A stretch of 33,492 bases of DNA from SZUA-365 sp034002405. GTDB taxonomy: Bacteria > Bacteroidota > Ignavibacteria > SZUA-365. Under the pieces are notes generated by a model that saw only the letters and a program-made list of their open reading frames with translations, had not been told where the DNA came from and made no database searches. Where the stretch lies: contig JAVFAS010000039.1 in the NCBI GenBank assembly GCA_034002405.1, forward strand, positions 1-33,492. The letters are read 5' to 3'. A program made the translations under genes and the position numbers. Positions 1 to 7,531 of the stretch are shown in pieces; positions within the stretch are counted from its first letter, which is position 1, and every line of letters starts with the position of its first letter.

Positions 1-779
1 ATCCGCGTGCCGCGAATGTCCATCGGCTCCTTGCTGAAAAATCCGGTTTCCCGCAGCGCCTTCATCAGTGCCACATGACCGGGATAGCGCATCGTTTTTT
101 CCTTCATGTTCGGCGCGCGCATGGTACGCGCGAGCGTACGCAGGCCGTCGGTGTTGAAGGCCTCGAGCGTGCCGATGCCGTCGAAATCCATTTCCTCCAC
201 GTCGCTGAGGGCGGGACGCACCACCTCGACGCCGTGCTCGATAGAGCGGGCGGGACGCGTGTATTCCTCGATCACGTCGATGGGCGAGAACACGGCGCCG
301 TATTCGTAGGGCTTGCGACGGATCACCGGGAGCCCGCCCACATAGCAGAGGAAGGTGTCGATCTCGTCGAGTTCCTCGTTCATGCGACCCATGAAAATGT
401 TGCCGAGTCCGGGCGCGAGGCCGCAGTCCATCACCGCGGTCACACCTCGTTCGCGTGCCAGCGCGTCGAGGGTGAAGGGATCCTCGGGAAAAAAGGAAAT
501 GTCCACGACATTCTTCCCGGCATCGATGACGCGGCGCAGGGTCTCGTAGCCCATGAAACCGGGCACGGCGCCGATCACCAGGTCGGCATCGGCGATGACA
601 TCCGCGACCTGCGCGGGATCGGCGAGATCGGTCCGGCGCGTCGTGATCGCGGTTGTGGCGCAACGGGCGAGCGCCGCGTCGTCGCGATCGGCGACGGTGA
701 TGGTCATGGCCGCGTCGGTTGAAAGATCGCGCGCGATGGTCGATCCGACCATGCCGCCTCCCAGCACTACGACATTCAT
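1..779 (-). CDS. Saccharopine dehydrogenase-like NAD(P)-dependent oxidoreductase (3' end outside window)
   Basis: About 259 codons are visible; the C-terminal part runs off the left edge. The protein opens with a Rossmann fold: a beta strand MNVVVLGGG, then GGGMVGSTIARDL (residues 7-19), the dinucleotide-binding loop. Further on are a GAVPGF segment, a NVVDISFFPEDPF segment and a DCGLAPGLGN segment, which match the saccharopine dehydrogenase/lysine dehydrogenase family (strand after the cofactor domain, then the substrate domain). The ATG at 779 is preceded by a strong Shine-Dalgarno (AGGAGGA on the minus strand, just upstream), which fixes the start. Family members reduce or oxidise amino-acid adducts in lysine metabolism, but members differ in substrate, so the exact reaction cannot be named from this fragment. 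It is probably cytoplasmic. It is transcribed in the same direction as the propeller gene upstream (79 bp apart), so cotranscription is possible. Confidence 0.82.
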   Translation of the reverse strand, partial: MNVVVLGGGMVGSTIARDLSTDAAMTITVADRDDAALARCATTAITTRRTDLADPAQVADVIADADLVIGAVPGFMGYETLRRVIDAGKNVVDISFFPEDPFTLDALARERGVTAVMDCGLAPGLGNIFMGRMNEELDEIDTFLCYVGGLPVIRRKPYEYGAVFSPIDVIEEYTRPARSIEHGVEVVRPALSDVEEMDFDGIGTLEAFNTDGLRTLARTMRAPNMKEKTMRYPGHVALMKALRETGFFSKEPMDIRGTR

Positions 780-858
780 GAGTCCTCCTGAATCACAACC
801 GTGAAAATGAAATGTGGAAATGTGGAACGGGAAGTGCCGCGGTTCTTCCGATCGCGTG

Positions 859-1905
859 TTATTCCGATCGCGCTGGTGTGGCGGGATGCGGATGTGGTGC
901 GTCGTGCTTGAAGACGGCACCATCATCCCCGACCACGAGGGCCGTGTTGTTGGGGAGAAATGCGATACCGCTCAGGCGTTTGGCGCCCGTCAGATCATGC
1001 AGCCGCCAGCGAAGATTGTTCTTCTCGGCGCGCACGACCGCCCCGCGCGTTCCCACCGCCCATCCGATGTCCTGTGCGTCGAATGCAATGGTCGCGTAGT
1101 CGGTATTGTAAGCCTCGATGCGCTGCCAGGTCTGTCCTCCGTCCTGCGTCCGCATGAGCAGTCCGTGGTACCCCGCGATCCAGCATTCGTCGGATGAGCG
1201 TGCGTACACGGTGGTGATGGGGGAGAACGCCTCGACGGTTTGATCCTGCCATGTTCGGCCGCCATCGGTGCTGCGCAGTACCGCGCGTTGCACCGACGTC
1301 GCCCAGCCATGCTGTTCATCGGCGAAGGAGATCGCGTCGAGCATCGCATCCGTCCCGCTCTCGAGCACGGTCCAGCGCGTACCGCGATCGGTGGATTTCA
1401 GAATCGTGCCTCCCGCGCCGGAGAGCCACACGGTATTGCCGACGGCGCACATGCCGGGCAGCGTTGCGTCCGTCGGAATTCCCGCCGCGGTCCAGCTTCC
1501 TCCTCCATCCGTCGTCCGGAAGCAGCTGCCACGAAAGCCGGCGATGATGCCCGTGCTGTCATCGAAGAAATGCACCCCGCGCAGCGCGAATTGATTTGGC
1601 GAGAGCCGCTGCGTCCACTGCTCGCCCCCATCCGTCGTGGAAATGATGACGCCGTAATCTCCGACGGCGTGGCAGCGCAGACTGTCGATACAGGTGACGG
1701 CCCACAAGGTGAATTCCGTTTTCAGACCAATGCGGCGCCAGCTCCCGAGCGTTTCCTCGAGCGCATCCGGGGCAATCGTGGGAGCAGCCACCGCGGGCTT
1801 GCCCACCGCGGGCTTGCCCACCGCGGGATCGTCCTGCGCGCGGAGCGGGGAGAGTGGCATGAAAACGATCACAGTGGCGAGGAGTGATGCGGAAAAACGG
1901 CGCAT
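859..1905 (-). CDS. Secreted Ycf48-like/BNR beta-propeller protein
   Basis: 348 aa from ATG 1905. The reading frame stays open upstream to 2115, but MRRFSASLLATVIVF followed by a cleavage-like LRAQ gives a clean signal peptide and decides the start. After a short Pro/Ala/Lys linker built on a repeated 5-residue unit (PAVGK, see the repeat at 1789-1827), the rest is a propeller. At least five blades carry the S/RTTDGGxxW motif (TTDGGEQW, TTDGGGSW, STDRGTRW, STDGGRTW, TQDGGQTW), each preceded by a GxxGxI/LL strand. The fold is that of Ycf48/HCF136, but in this lineage such proteins are generic extracytoplasmic propellers and nothing points to photosystem assembly. There is no sorting domain at the C-terminus, unlike the large paralogue at 21745-24801. 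Ligand unknown. Confidence 0.8.
   Translation of the reverse strand: MRRFSASLLATVIVFMPLSPLRAQDDPAVGKPAVGKPAVAAPTIAPDALEETLGSWRRIGLKTEFTLWAVTCIDSLRCHAVGDYGVIISTTDGGEQWTQRLSPNQFALRGVHFFDDSTGIIAGFRGSCFRTTDGGGSWTAAGIPTDATLPGMCAVGNTVWLSGAGGTILKSTDRGTRWTVLESGTDAMLDAISFADEQHGWATSVQRAVLRSTDGGRTWQDQTVEAFSPITTVYARSSDECWIAGYHGLLMRTQDGGQTWQRIEAYNTDYATIAFDAQDIGWAVGTRGAVVRAEKNNLRWRLHDLTGAKRLSGIAFLPNNTALVVGDDGAVFKHDAPHPHPATPARSE
1789..1827. repeat. 15-bp in-frame tandem repeat (2.6 copies)
   Basis: Unit CACCGCGGGCTTGCC occurs at 1789-1803 and 1804-1818, with a partial third copy to 1827. It lies in the linker after the signal peptide of the propeller gene and encodes the repeated PAVGK unit. The unit length is a multiple of three, so copy-number change would not break the frame. 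Confidence 0.9.
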
Positions 1906-1960
1906 GAATATCAGAGTCCGTGGTGTGAAATCATGAGGAATGGAATTTCGTTTCTCCAAT

Positions 1961-1990
1961 AATGTACACCGCGCACGGAACCCGATGCAA
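1961..1990 (-). promoter_or_regulatory. Candidate promoter for the propeller gene
   Basis: On the minus strand TTGCAT (1985-1990) is separated by 18 nt from TACATT (1961-1966), about 55 nt upstream of the start codon. The same pair also reads as ATTG-N21-TACATTATTG, a loose match to the Bacteroidota -33/-7 pattern. The TACATT box recurs in the promoter proposed at 12833-12863. Confidence 0.35.
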
Positions 1991-2105
1991 TGTCGTCCGG
2001 CATGCGCCGGAATCCGGGCATGGGGGAAGACGCAGGGGAGGAACAACTTTCCGTCGCGCATTTCGTATTTTGGCAGCAGAATCTCACCCGCAATCCGGAG
2101 AGTGG

Positions 2106-4637
2106 ATGAAGTCACGTCTGATCGAAGCCCGTGCCGTCTATGCCCTGTGTGTCATCGCGGGTGCGGTGATCCTGCTGCTTGCGCTGCTGCAACTGCCGAT
2201 CGGAATCTTCATTCAGTACACCAAACCCGGTCTCCCCTGGTTTCCCGTCGAGAATGTTCCGGCGGGGGTGCGCATCGTGCCGGTGGTTTCCGTGGACGGC
2301 GAACCGGATGCGCGCTTCCAGGCGGGGGACATCATGACGCGGGTGAATGACCTTGATCTCGATTCCGCGAACTACGACGCCCGGGAATGGACGCAGTTTC
2401 TGGCCAATATCCGGATCGGCGACACGCTCACGGTCGTGCTGCATCGCGACGGCCAGGCGATACGCTTTCCCGTGATCCTTGAGCATTCGATGAATCAGAT
2501 CCGGGGAAAGAACCTGTCGTTGGCCACGCTGATCATCAATAATATTTCCCCGGTGTTTCTGATGCTGATCGGGTATGTCGTGTTGCTGCGACGACCGCGG
2601 CAGCGACAGGCCGTGCTGTTCTTTCTCGCGTTGACGGTGTACGCGGTATACATGCTGAGCGCCACGCAGGTCAGCCAGTTCATGCCCTGGTGGAAAGCGA
2701 TCGGGGAGTGGCGCGACATCGTGGCCGAGGTGACCTTCACGCTGTTCCTCCCGACATTGCTGCATTTTCTGGTGGTGTTCCCGGAAGAGTGGTTCATGGC
2801 GCAACGGCCGCGCCTGCGGCTGCTCGTCCTGTATCTCCCGTTTCTGTCGCTGATGGTGCTCGGCATGCTGCTGCGGGGATTCTCGCTGGTCGAAAACCTG
2901 CGGCCGCTCACCATGCTCGTGGATGTGCTGTACGTGCTCGCGCCGATCTGCGGTCTGCTGTTGCTGCGGGGATCGAAGCAACGCGCGACGGCCCCGCTGA
3001 CGCTCCGTATTCTCCGTGTCGTGCGCGGCGGGATGCGGACCTTCGCGCTGGGCTTCATCCTCCTCGTGATCATCAACCATCTCTATGTGTATTACGACAC
3101 GCTGGTCCCCGGCGCGGTCGGCCTGCGCATGGCGTCGCTCCTGCTCGTCACGCTGGCGCTTCCGGTGAGCTTCTGGTACGCATTGCTGAGATACGGATTT
3201 CTGGATATTCATATCCTCTTCAAGCGGACCACGCTCTATGCCCTGTTGAGTGGCGTCATTGTGCTGGTCTTTATCGTTCTCTTCACCTTTCTCGACGGTG
3301 CCGTCGACGAATTCACCACGATCGATTCGGTGCTCGTCTCGGTGATCGTGACGGCGGTGATCGCGAGTTTCATCGGACTGGCGAAGAGGCGGTTCGAACA
3401 GGTATTCGAGCAACGGTTTTTCCACGAGGAATACCAGCGCCGGGAGGACCTCCGCCGTCTTTCGCGCGACCTCCTCAACATGCTCGACCGTGATGCCATC
3501 GTCGCGGCACTGGCCGAGCGCCTCGCGACAATTCTCCAGCTCGACTTCATCTCGGTGATTGAATGGAGCAGTGTCGGGGTGCGGCGTACCCTCGCGGGGG
3601 CGCAACTTCCCGACGCGACCGCGGCGGCGCTGCGTACGCAACCGGGACTGTTCAGCAGCGTTGAACGCGGCACGGTGCTCAATATCAACACCATACCCGG
3701 AGGTGGGGCGCTACTGGGACTCAACGCCTTTTTCTGCATCAGCGCGGAGGACGGACAGCGCGTCTGCGTGCTGCTCGGAAAGAAGAGGAGCGGGCGTGTC
3801 CTCGGGAATGAGGAACTTGCCGAACTCCAGGGTGTCGCCGAACACGCCACACTCGGATGGAAGAACGCCACGCTCGCGGAGGCGCTGCGCGAGAAGGAAC
3901 GCATCAAGCAGGACGTACTCATTGCGCAGCACATCCAGACGGCGATGCTTCCGGGCACGACGCCGGAACGGACGCATTTCGATATCGCCGCGCTCTCGCT
4001 TTCCGCGAGCGAGGTCGGTGGTGATTTCTATGATTACCTCGAGTTTCCTGATGGTCGGCTGGGACTGGTCGTCGGCGATGTGTCGGACAAAGGGGTGTCG
4101 GCGGGGATGATCATGGCCTCGGCGATCAGTACCGTGCGTTTCGCCGCCGAGATCGCGGATACACCACGCCGCATCCTCGACGCGTCAAACCGTCGCCTGT
4201 ATCGCGACACCTACCGGCAGATGTTCGCCGCCGTGTGCCTCGCCGTCCTTGATGAACAGACGCTGGAGATGCGCTTCACCAACGCGGGGCTCCCCAAGCC
4301 TCTTCTGGTGCGCGACGGAGAAGCCTTTCTGATCGAGTGGTCCGACAACGGTGTGCATTACCCACTCGGCATGGTCGAGGAGACGGAATACCACGAGGAA
4401 GTGTTACAGCTGGAAATGGGGGATGTGTTGGTCCTGTATACCGACGGTATTGTTGAAAGCGCGAATGCCGCGGGGGATGAATTCGGTGTCCGTCGTCTGC
4501 GCGATACCGTGACCGCGAATGCGTCGCGGCCCGCGCGGGATATTCTCTTCCAGATCATTACCGAGGCCCAGGGGCACAGCGGCGGGACGGATCTCAGCGA
4601 TGATGTGACGATGATCGTGCTGCGCGTGCGCGCGTGA
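2106..4637 (+). CDS. Membrane PDZ-GAF-SpoIIE/RsbU-type PP2C serine phosphatase
   Basis: 843 aa from ATG 2106, preceded by CGGAGAG; the open frame extends upstream to 1962 but that part lacks protein-like character. Layout: TM1 (about residues 12-36); a PDZ-like domain (51-127, with GVRIVPV and FQAGDIMTRVNDLDL) expected outside the membrane; then roughly nine further hydrophobic helices (145-425); a GAF-like region (461-590); a short coiled stretch; and a SpoIIE/PP2C domain (about 610-843). The phosphatase metal-binding motifs are intact: GGDFYDY (D640), VGDVSDKG (D658), YTDGIVE (D780) and DLSDDVT (D832/D833). Such enzymes dephosphorylate anti-sigma-factor antagonists (STAS proteins) in partner-switching pathways; no STAS or RsbW-like gene is nearby, so the target is unknown. 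Convergent with the T9SS plug gene (45 bp between stops). Confidence 0.88.
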   Translation: MKSRLIEARAVYALCVIAGAVILLLALLQLPIGIFIQYTKPGLPWFPVENVPAGVRIVPVVSVDGEPDARFQAGDIMTRVNDLDLDSANYDAREWTQFLANIRIGDTLTVVLHRDGQAIRFPVILEHSMNQIRGKNLSLATLIINNISPVFLMLIGYVVLLRRPRQRQAVLFFLALTVYAVYMLSATQVSQFMPWWKAIGEWRDIVAEVTFTLFLPTLLHFLVVFPEEWFMAQRPRLRLLVLYLPFLSLMVLGMLLRGFSLVENLRPLTMLVDVLYVLAPICGLLLLRGSKQRATAPLTLRILRVVRGGMRTFALGFILLVIINHLYVYYDTLVPGAVGLRMASLLLVTLALPVSFWYALLRYGFLDIHILFKRTTLYALLSGVIVLVFIVLFTFLDGAVDEFTTIDSVLVSVIVTAVIASFIGLAKRRFEQVFEQRFFHEEYQRREDLRRLSRDLLNMLDRDAIVAALAERLATILQLDFISVIEWSSVGVRRTLAGAQLPDATAAALRTQPGLFSSVERGTVLNINTIPGGGALLGLNAFFCISAEDGQRVCVLLGKKRSGRVLGNEELAELQGVAEHATLGWKNATLAEALREKERIKQDVLIAQHIQTAMLPGTTPERTHFDIAALSLSASEVGGDFYDYLEFPDGRLGLVVGDVSDKGVSAGMIMASAISTVRFAAEIADTPRRILDASNRRLYRDTYRQMFAAVCLAVLDEQTLEMRFTNAGLPKPLLVRDGEAFLIEWSDNGVHYPLGMVEETEYHEEVLQLEMGDVLVLYTDGIVESANAAGDEFGVRRLRDTVTANASRPARDILFQIITEAQGHSGGTDLSDDVTMIVLRVRA

Positions 4638-4682
4638 CGGTGGGTGTTGCGTGCCGGACGGATTGAATACGATGCGTGTACG

Positions 4683-5990
4683 TCACCGTCCCGCAATGCG
4701 GTAGGTGAATCCTACCGCGCGGTGTACGCCACCAAACATGTCGTCATCGTAGTAGATGATTGCCCAGTAGAGATTGTTCGCCCCCCAGTCATTCCCTTCG
4801 AGACGAATCCAATCCGCATCCGTCACATAGCCATTCTCCTCGTCATAGTTGCCGACGACATACTGGTAATCGTACGCCCCACGGAGGAGCCAGCGATGGA
4901 GAAGATAATGCCCGCTCTCCTCGTCATATTCGAGGCGGTCCACCGGCTGCGGATCCCAGTTATTGAAGATGCCGGCGAGAAACACATCCGCATCCGCGAT
5001 GCGGGGGTGCTCCAGTTCGAAGCGTACGCAGAGGTACTCCGCGTCAAAGCTTCCGAGGGGCTCGGTGACCGCCGCACCGAAAAACATGTGCGGAAAGGAG
5101 CCGAAGCGAAAACGCGTGAAATCCGCACCCTCGAAACGGGTGACGACCGTGCGCGACGGATACACCGCCGAACGGCGCAGGTCGAGGAGACGGTACCCAT
5201 TTCCTGGCGGGACATTCTCGTACAGAAATGATTTTCGCTCCAGACCGAGACCTTCCACGAACGTGTTTTCCTTGCGGTCATAACTGTCGACGCGATAATT
5301 CTCGAAGAGATTGAAGTTCTTGTAGAAGTCCACGGTCCGGATGAAATCAGGGAAGAGGGGGCCGGAATGCGGAACGCGAAGCTCGAGCCGCAGGCGATGC
5401 ACTTGATCGAACGGCATGTCCCACGGCGTCCAGTAATCATTGCGTACCTCGAGCGTCGATCGGATCAATTGTTCGACGACAATGAAACGTCCGGAAGCAT
5501 AAATGACATCCGCGTCGTATTCATCGGTGATGTCGAACATCCAGTTTCCCGAGTAGAGGAAGCGGACGAAGGGGTGATCAACGCTCGGGAAGCGGTTGAG
5601 GAAGCGCCAGCGGTAGCCATCGATGCCGGCGGTCGCCTGTTCGTAGAACAGCACGCGCGTGTAGGTGAAGAACTCGTCGCGCACGAAATAATCCGTGTCG
5701 ATATTCCAGTCCTTGTCACAATGGTGAAACCGGATGGCAAGCCGTGGTGGCATTTCCTCGGCGACATCGAAACGGATGGTGATGAAGGGGGGAAGCATCT
5801 CCGATGAAGAATGCATGGCGGTATCCGCACGGATCATCACAGGCAGATTCGTCTCGTCATCTCCGCCGTAGACGTGCAGTCCGCGAATGAACGGCTGCGT
5901 GGGACAGATGTCCGTCAGTGCCTGCTGCGCGGACGTCCACGCAGTGGCGCACAATAATCCCAGCATGGCGATCAGAACATGGCGTGTCAT
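4683..5990 (-). CDS. Type IX secretion system plug-like protein (DUF5103 family)
   Basis: 435 aa from ATG 5990; a TTG at 6026 in frame is less likely because the signal peptide MTRHVLIAMLGLLCATAWTS starts at 5990. After cleavage come conserved family segments: PFIRGLHVYGGDDETNLPV, a FHHCDKDW segment, a RFLYSGNWMFDI segment, the NDYWTPWDMPFDQVHR region, and a C-terminal E-set-like domain with VFLAGIFNNWDP and DYQYVVGNYDE. This pattern fits the DUF5103/T9SS plug family, periplasmic or outer-membrane-associated proteins that close the SprA translocon from the periplasmic side when it is idle. The FNNW element resembles carbohydrate-binding E-set domains, but in this family it is structural. Full length compared with relatives I recall. 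Its presence agrees with the T9SS-type tail on the protein at 21745-24801. I am fairly sure of the family and less sure that the plug role applies here. Confidence 0.8.
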   Translation of the reverse strand: MTRHVLIAMLGLLCATAWTSAQQALTDICPTQPFIRGLHVYGGDDETNLPVMIRADTAMHSSSEMLPPFITIRFDVAEEMPPRLAIRFHHCDKDWNIDTDYFVRDEFFTYTRVLFYEQATAGIDGYRWRFLNRFPSVDHPFVRFLYSGNWMFDITDEYDADVIYASGRFIVVEQLIRSTLEVRNDYWTPWDMPFDQVHRLRLELRVPHSGPLFPDFIRTVDFYKNFNLFENYRVDSYDRKENTFVEGLGLERKSFLYENVPPGNGYRLLDLRRSAVYPSRTVVTRFEGADFTRFRFGSFPHMFFGAAVTEPLGSFDAEYLCVRFELEHPRIADADVFLAGIFNNWDPQPVDRLEYDEESGHYLLHRWLLRGAYDYQYVVGNYDEENGYVTDADWIRLEGNDWGANNLYWAIIYYDDDMFGGVHRAVGFTYRIAGR

Positions 5991-6306
5991 GCATGTCAAG
6001 GTACGGCACCGTCCGCTGGCAGTCAATGGAGTTGCGAGCCCGGTCGTGCGCGGGCAACGGTGGGATGGAGAGCAAAGGGGCAGACAAATGCCCTACCGGG
6101 AGTCATACCCATAATTTCAATGCGTCTCCGGCCGCGTCACCACGGGATTGCATGCAAAAGCATAGCCGATTCGGTGGCGGTGTTTCTTGTAATCAAACAA
6201 TTACCGGTGAGGATTTAAAGTGATACATTCAGTGAATGCTTGCCAGGGAAATTCGGACAAACAGCAAATAAGAGACAAAAAGAATATCAATGTATCGCGG
6301 TATTTA

Positions 6307-6351
6307 TTGCATTTTTTTAATGCAAATGTAATGCGTTATTCAGTATATTTG
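6307..6351 (+). promoter_or_regulatory. Candidate promoter with upstream dyad, reading toward the small-protein cluster
   Basis: TATATTTG at 6344-6351 is an exact match to the Bacteroidota -7 consensus TAnnTTTG. No TTTG is found 19-20 nt upstream; instead a 7-bp perfect dyad TTGCATT-TTTTT-AATGCAA (6307-6325) overlaps the place where the -33 box would be, as expected for an activator-dependent promoter. The same TTGCAT half-site forms the palindrome at 6148-6157. A start near 6358 would give a leader of about 500 nt before the first small gene. Inference only. Confidence 0.35.
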
Positions 6352-6456
6352 GCGGCAATGGCAAATTGGAGATATTCTGCTCGGAAATATCCGACAAGCA
6401 TATCCGTGTATCGGTCCCGGGCAGCGTACTCCGTCGGAAACGTGATGTCTCACCAG

Positions 6457-6515
6457 GATGAGGAGATGGTTCTCCCTGTCATCTGAAATCGTGCCCGAGG
6501 CCGCCACGGCCGGGC
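6457..6515 (+). ncRNA. Two adjacent hairpins in the long leader (possible structured RNA)
   Basis: Hairpin 1: GATGA-GGAGA, loop TGGT, TCTCC, bulge CTG, TCATC (6457-6483). Hairpin 2: GCCC, bulge GA, GGCCG, loop CCA, CGGCCGGGC (6493-6515). Neither is followed by a T tract, so neither is an intrinsic terminator. They may be part of a 5' leader or a small RNA. No known riboswitch class is recognised. Confidence 0.25.
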
Positions 6516-6862
6516 CCGGTATCGGAATCGGGGGTGTTCGCGCCGCGTTCGAAGCGACGCTCCATCAAATGCCGACACGAGCGCATACGCATGATTCATC
6601 CGAACCCGTGCGGCCTGCCATGCGCTCCAAGACGTGCTGACGAAACACCATACGGCTCTTTGAAATATGCTGAACCCACTGCCGCGGATCTCCGTGCGAT
6701 CCACGCAGCGATACCAGGAGTGGTGTATGATATTATAAGATTTTATTATCTGAAGATAAGTATATTAACCTGTTTATTTTCCCAAGGATACGGCAACAAA
6801 CACGTACTCATACGTTTCATCTCAAATACTCACTCACCATTATTTCTTATCAGAGGTACCCC

Positions 6863-7413
6863 ATGAAAACCATCACTGCCACCACCACCCGTACCCGCAC
6901 CGATCTGTTCATCGACGCCCCGATCGCCCCGGCGCAACCGGAAGTGCGCGAGCGCCAGCGTCCGGTGTTCACCGGTCTCGAAGATCACACGATTTCGATC
7001 GACGAGGCGAGCGAACTGACGCGCAACTACCGCATGAGCGCGGGCAAGGGCGCGATCAAGGGCGGCTTCTTCGGACGCGCCGCGATCGAGCAGGTTCTCT
7101 CGCAGGAAGGCGTGGTCGGCATCCGTTACTACTACGCGAAGGAGCACAACGGTCGTCCGGTCATGATCATGGTTGGAGTCGACGAGTTCGGNNNNNNNNN
7201 NGCTTCTTCGGACGCGCCGCGATCGAGCAGGTTCTCTCGCAGGAAGGCGTGGTCGGCATCCGTTACTACTACGCGAAGGAGCACAACGGTCGTCCGGTCA
7301 TGATCATGGTTGGAGTCGACGAGTTCGGCAAGGATCTGGTCGACGGCTTCCTCGCCGAGCGTTCGGTTCCCTGTCCGCCGTTCTGTGGTGGCTTCAACCC
7401 GCTCAACAGCTGA
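6863..7413 (+). CDS. Small NPLNS-tail protein, copy 1 (interrupted by assembly gap)
   Basis: The 5' part (6863-7191) encodes a start with Thr-rich MKTITATTTRTRTDLF and runs to GVDEFG; then 10 N; then 7202-7413 encodes a C-terminal part to the stop at 7411-7413. The last 127 bp before the gap (7065-7191) are identical to the first 127 bp after it (7202-7328). Joining 7191 to 7329 gives 414 bp, an in-frame 137-aa protein colinear with copy 2. The family is not one I can name. Visible parts: a variable Thr-rich head, RPVFTGLEDHTISIDEAS, LTRNYRMSAGKGAIKGGFF, VGIRYYYAKEHNGRPVMIM, VDEFGKDL, then CPPFCGG and the terminal NPLNS. No signal peptide or membrane helix, so probably cytoplasmic or exported by another route. 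CAGAGG 11 nt before the ATG serves as ribosome site. First gene of a cluster with copies 2 and 3, a 7TM protein and a sensor kinase. Confidence 0.75.
7065..7191 (+). repeat. 127-bp end overlap, left side of gap
   Basis: Identical base for base to 7202-7328, the first bases after the N run, and to 7740-7866 in copy 2. It ends exactly at the gap edge. Exact end overlaps of 127 bp are the signature of contigs cut at a node in a k=127 de Bruijn graph. Confidence 0.9.
7192..7201. other. Assembly gap (10 N)
   Basis: Ten undetermined bases placed between two overlapping contig ends inside copy 1 of the small-protein family. The size is nominal; the true distance is probably minus 127 bp (a merge), or the gap hides further collapsed copies. 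Confidence 0.98.
7202..7328 (+). repeat. 127-bp end overlap, right side of gap
   Basis: Second copy of the 127-bp end overlap. The very next base (C at 7329) is the only position where the 3' part of copy 1 differs from copy 2 (T at 7867), so the contigs end exactly at the branch point between the two gene copies. Confidence 0.9.
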
Positions 7414-7424
7414 GAACTTCGGAA

Positions 7425-7454
7425 TCCGTCCTCCTGCTCATGCGGGAGGACGGA
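7425..7454 (+). other. Strong hairpin between small-protein copies 1 and 2
   Basis: Perfect 10-bp stem TCCGTCCTCC / GGAGGACGGA, extendable by a T-G and a G-C pair to leave the loop CTCATG. It starts 11 nt after the stop of copy 1. There is no T run after it, so it is more likely an RNA-stability or processing element than a Rho-independent terminator. Confidence 0.6.
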
Positions 7455-7531
7455 CTGGCACCGACGCTGACACCCCGGTTCGTTTACGACACACACAAAT
7501 TCAGTACATAAGTATTCCAAGGAGATAGATC

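Larger units (their letters stand above)
5991..6862. other. 872-bp non-coding, AT-rich intergenic region
   Basis: No convincing gene is seen. Short open frames (for example 6220-6486 and 6534-6866) lack family features, signal sequences or ribosome sites. Two tracts, about 6190-6400 and 6720-6860, are clearly more AT-rich than the surrounding genes. The region holds a perfect palindrome TTGCATGCAA (6148-6157), a dyad TTGCATT/AATGCAA (6307-6325), a perfect TAnnTTTG box (6344-6351), and hairpins at 6457-6483 and 6493-6515, and a small one at 6746-6759. It sits between the divergent T9SS plug gene and the small-protein cluster and probably carries their promoters and a long leader. Confidence 0.7.

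Noticed and set aside
859..1905. Photosystem II assembly role suggested by Ycf48-like repeats
   Set aside because: No photosynthesis genes; such propellers are widespread secreted proteins in this group.
2112..3641. 509-codon minus-strand frame opposite the SpoIIE-type phosphatase
   Set aside because: His/Gln/Arg-rich composition with no motifs, antisense to a recognised gene.
4636..4690. Bidirectional terminator between the convergent phosphatase and T9SS plug genes
   Set aside because: GACGGTG/CACCGTC arms are only 7 bp, more than 40 nt apart, and overlap both coding ends; no T tract.
6220..6486. Possible 88-aa gene in the AT-rich spacer
   Set aside because: No ribosome site, no signal or domain, and it spans the TATATTTG box, the dyad and a hairpin; more likely chance.
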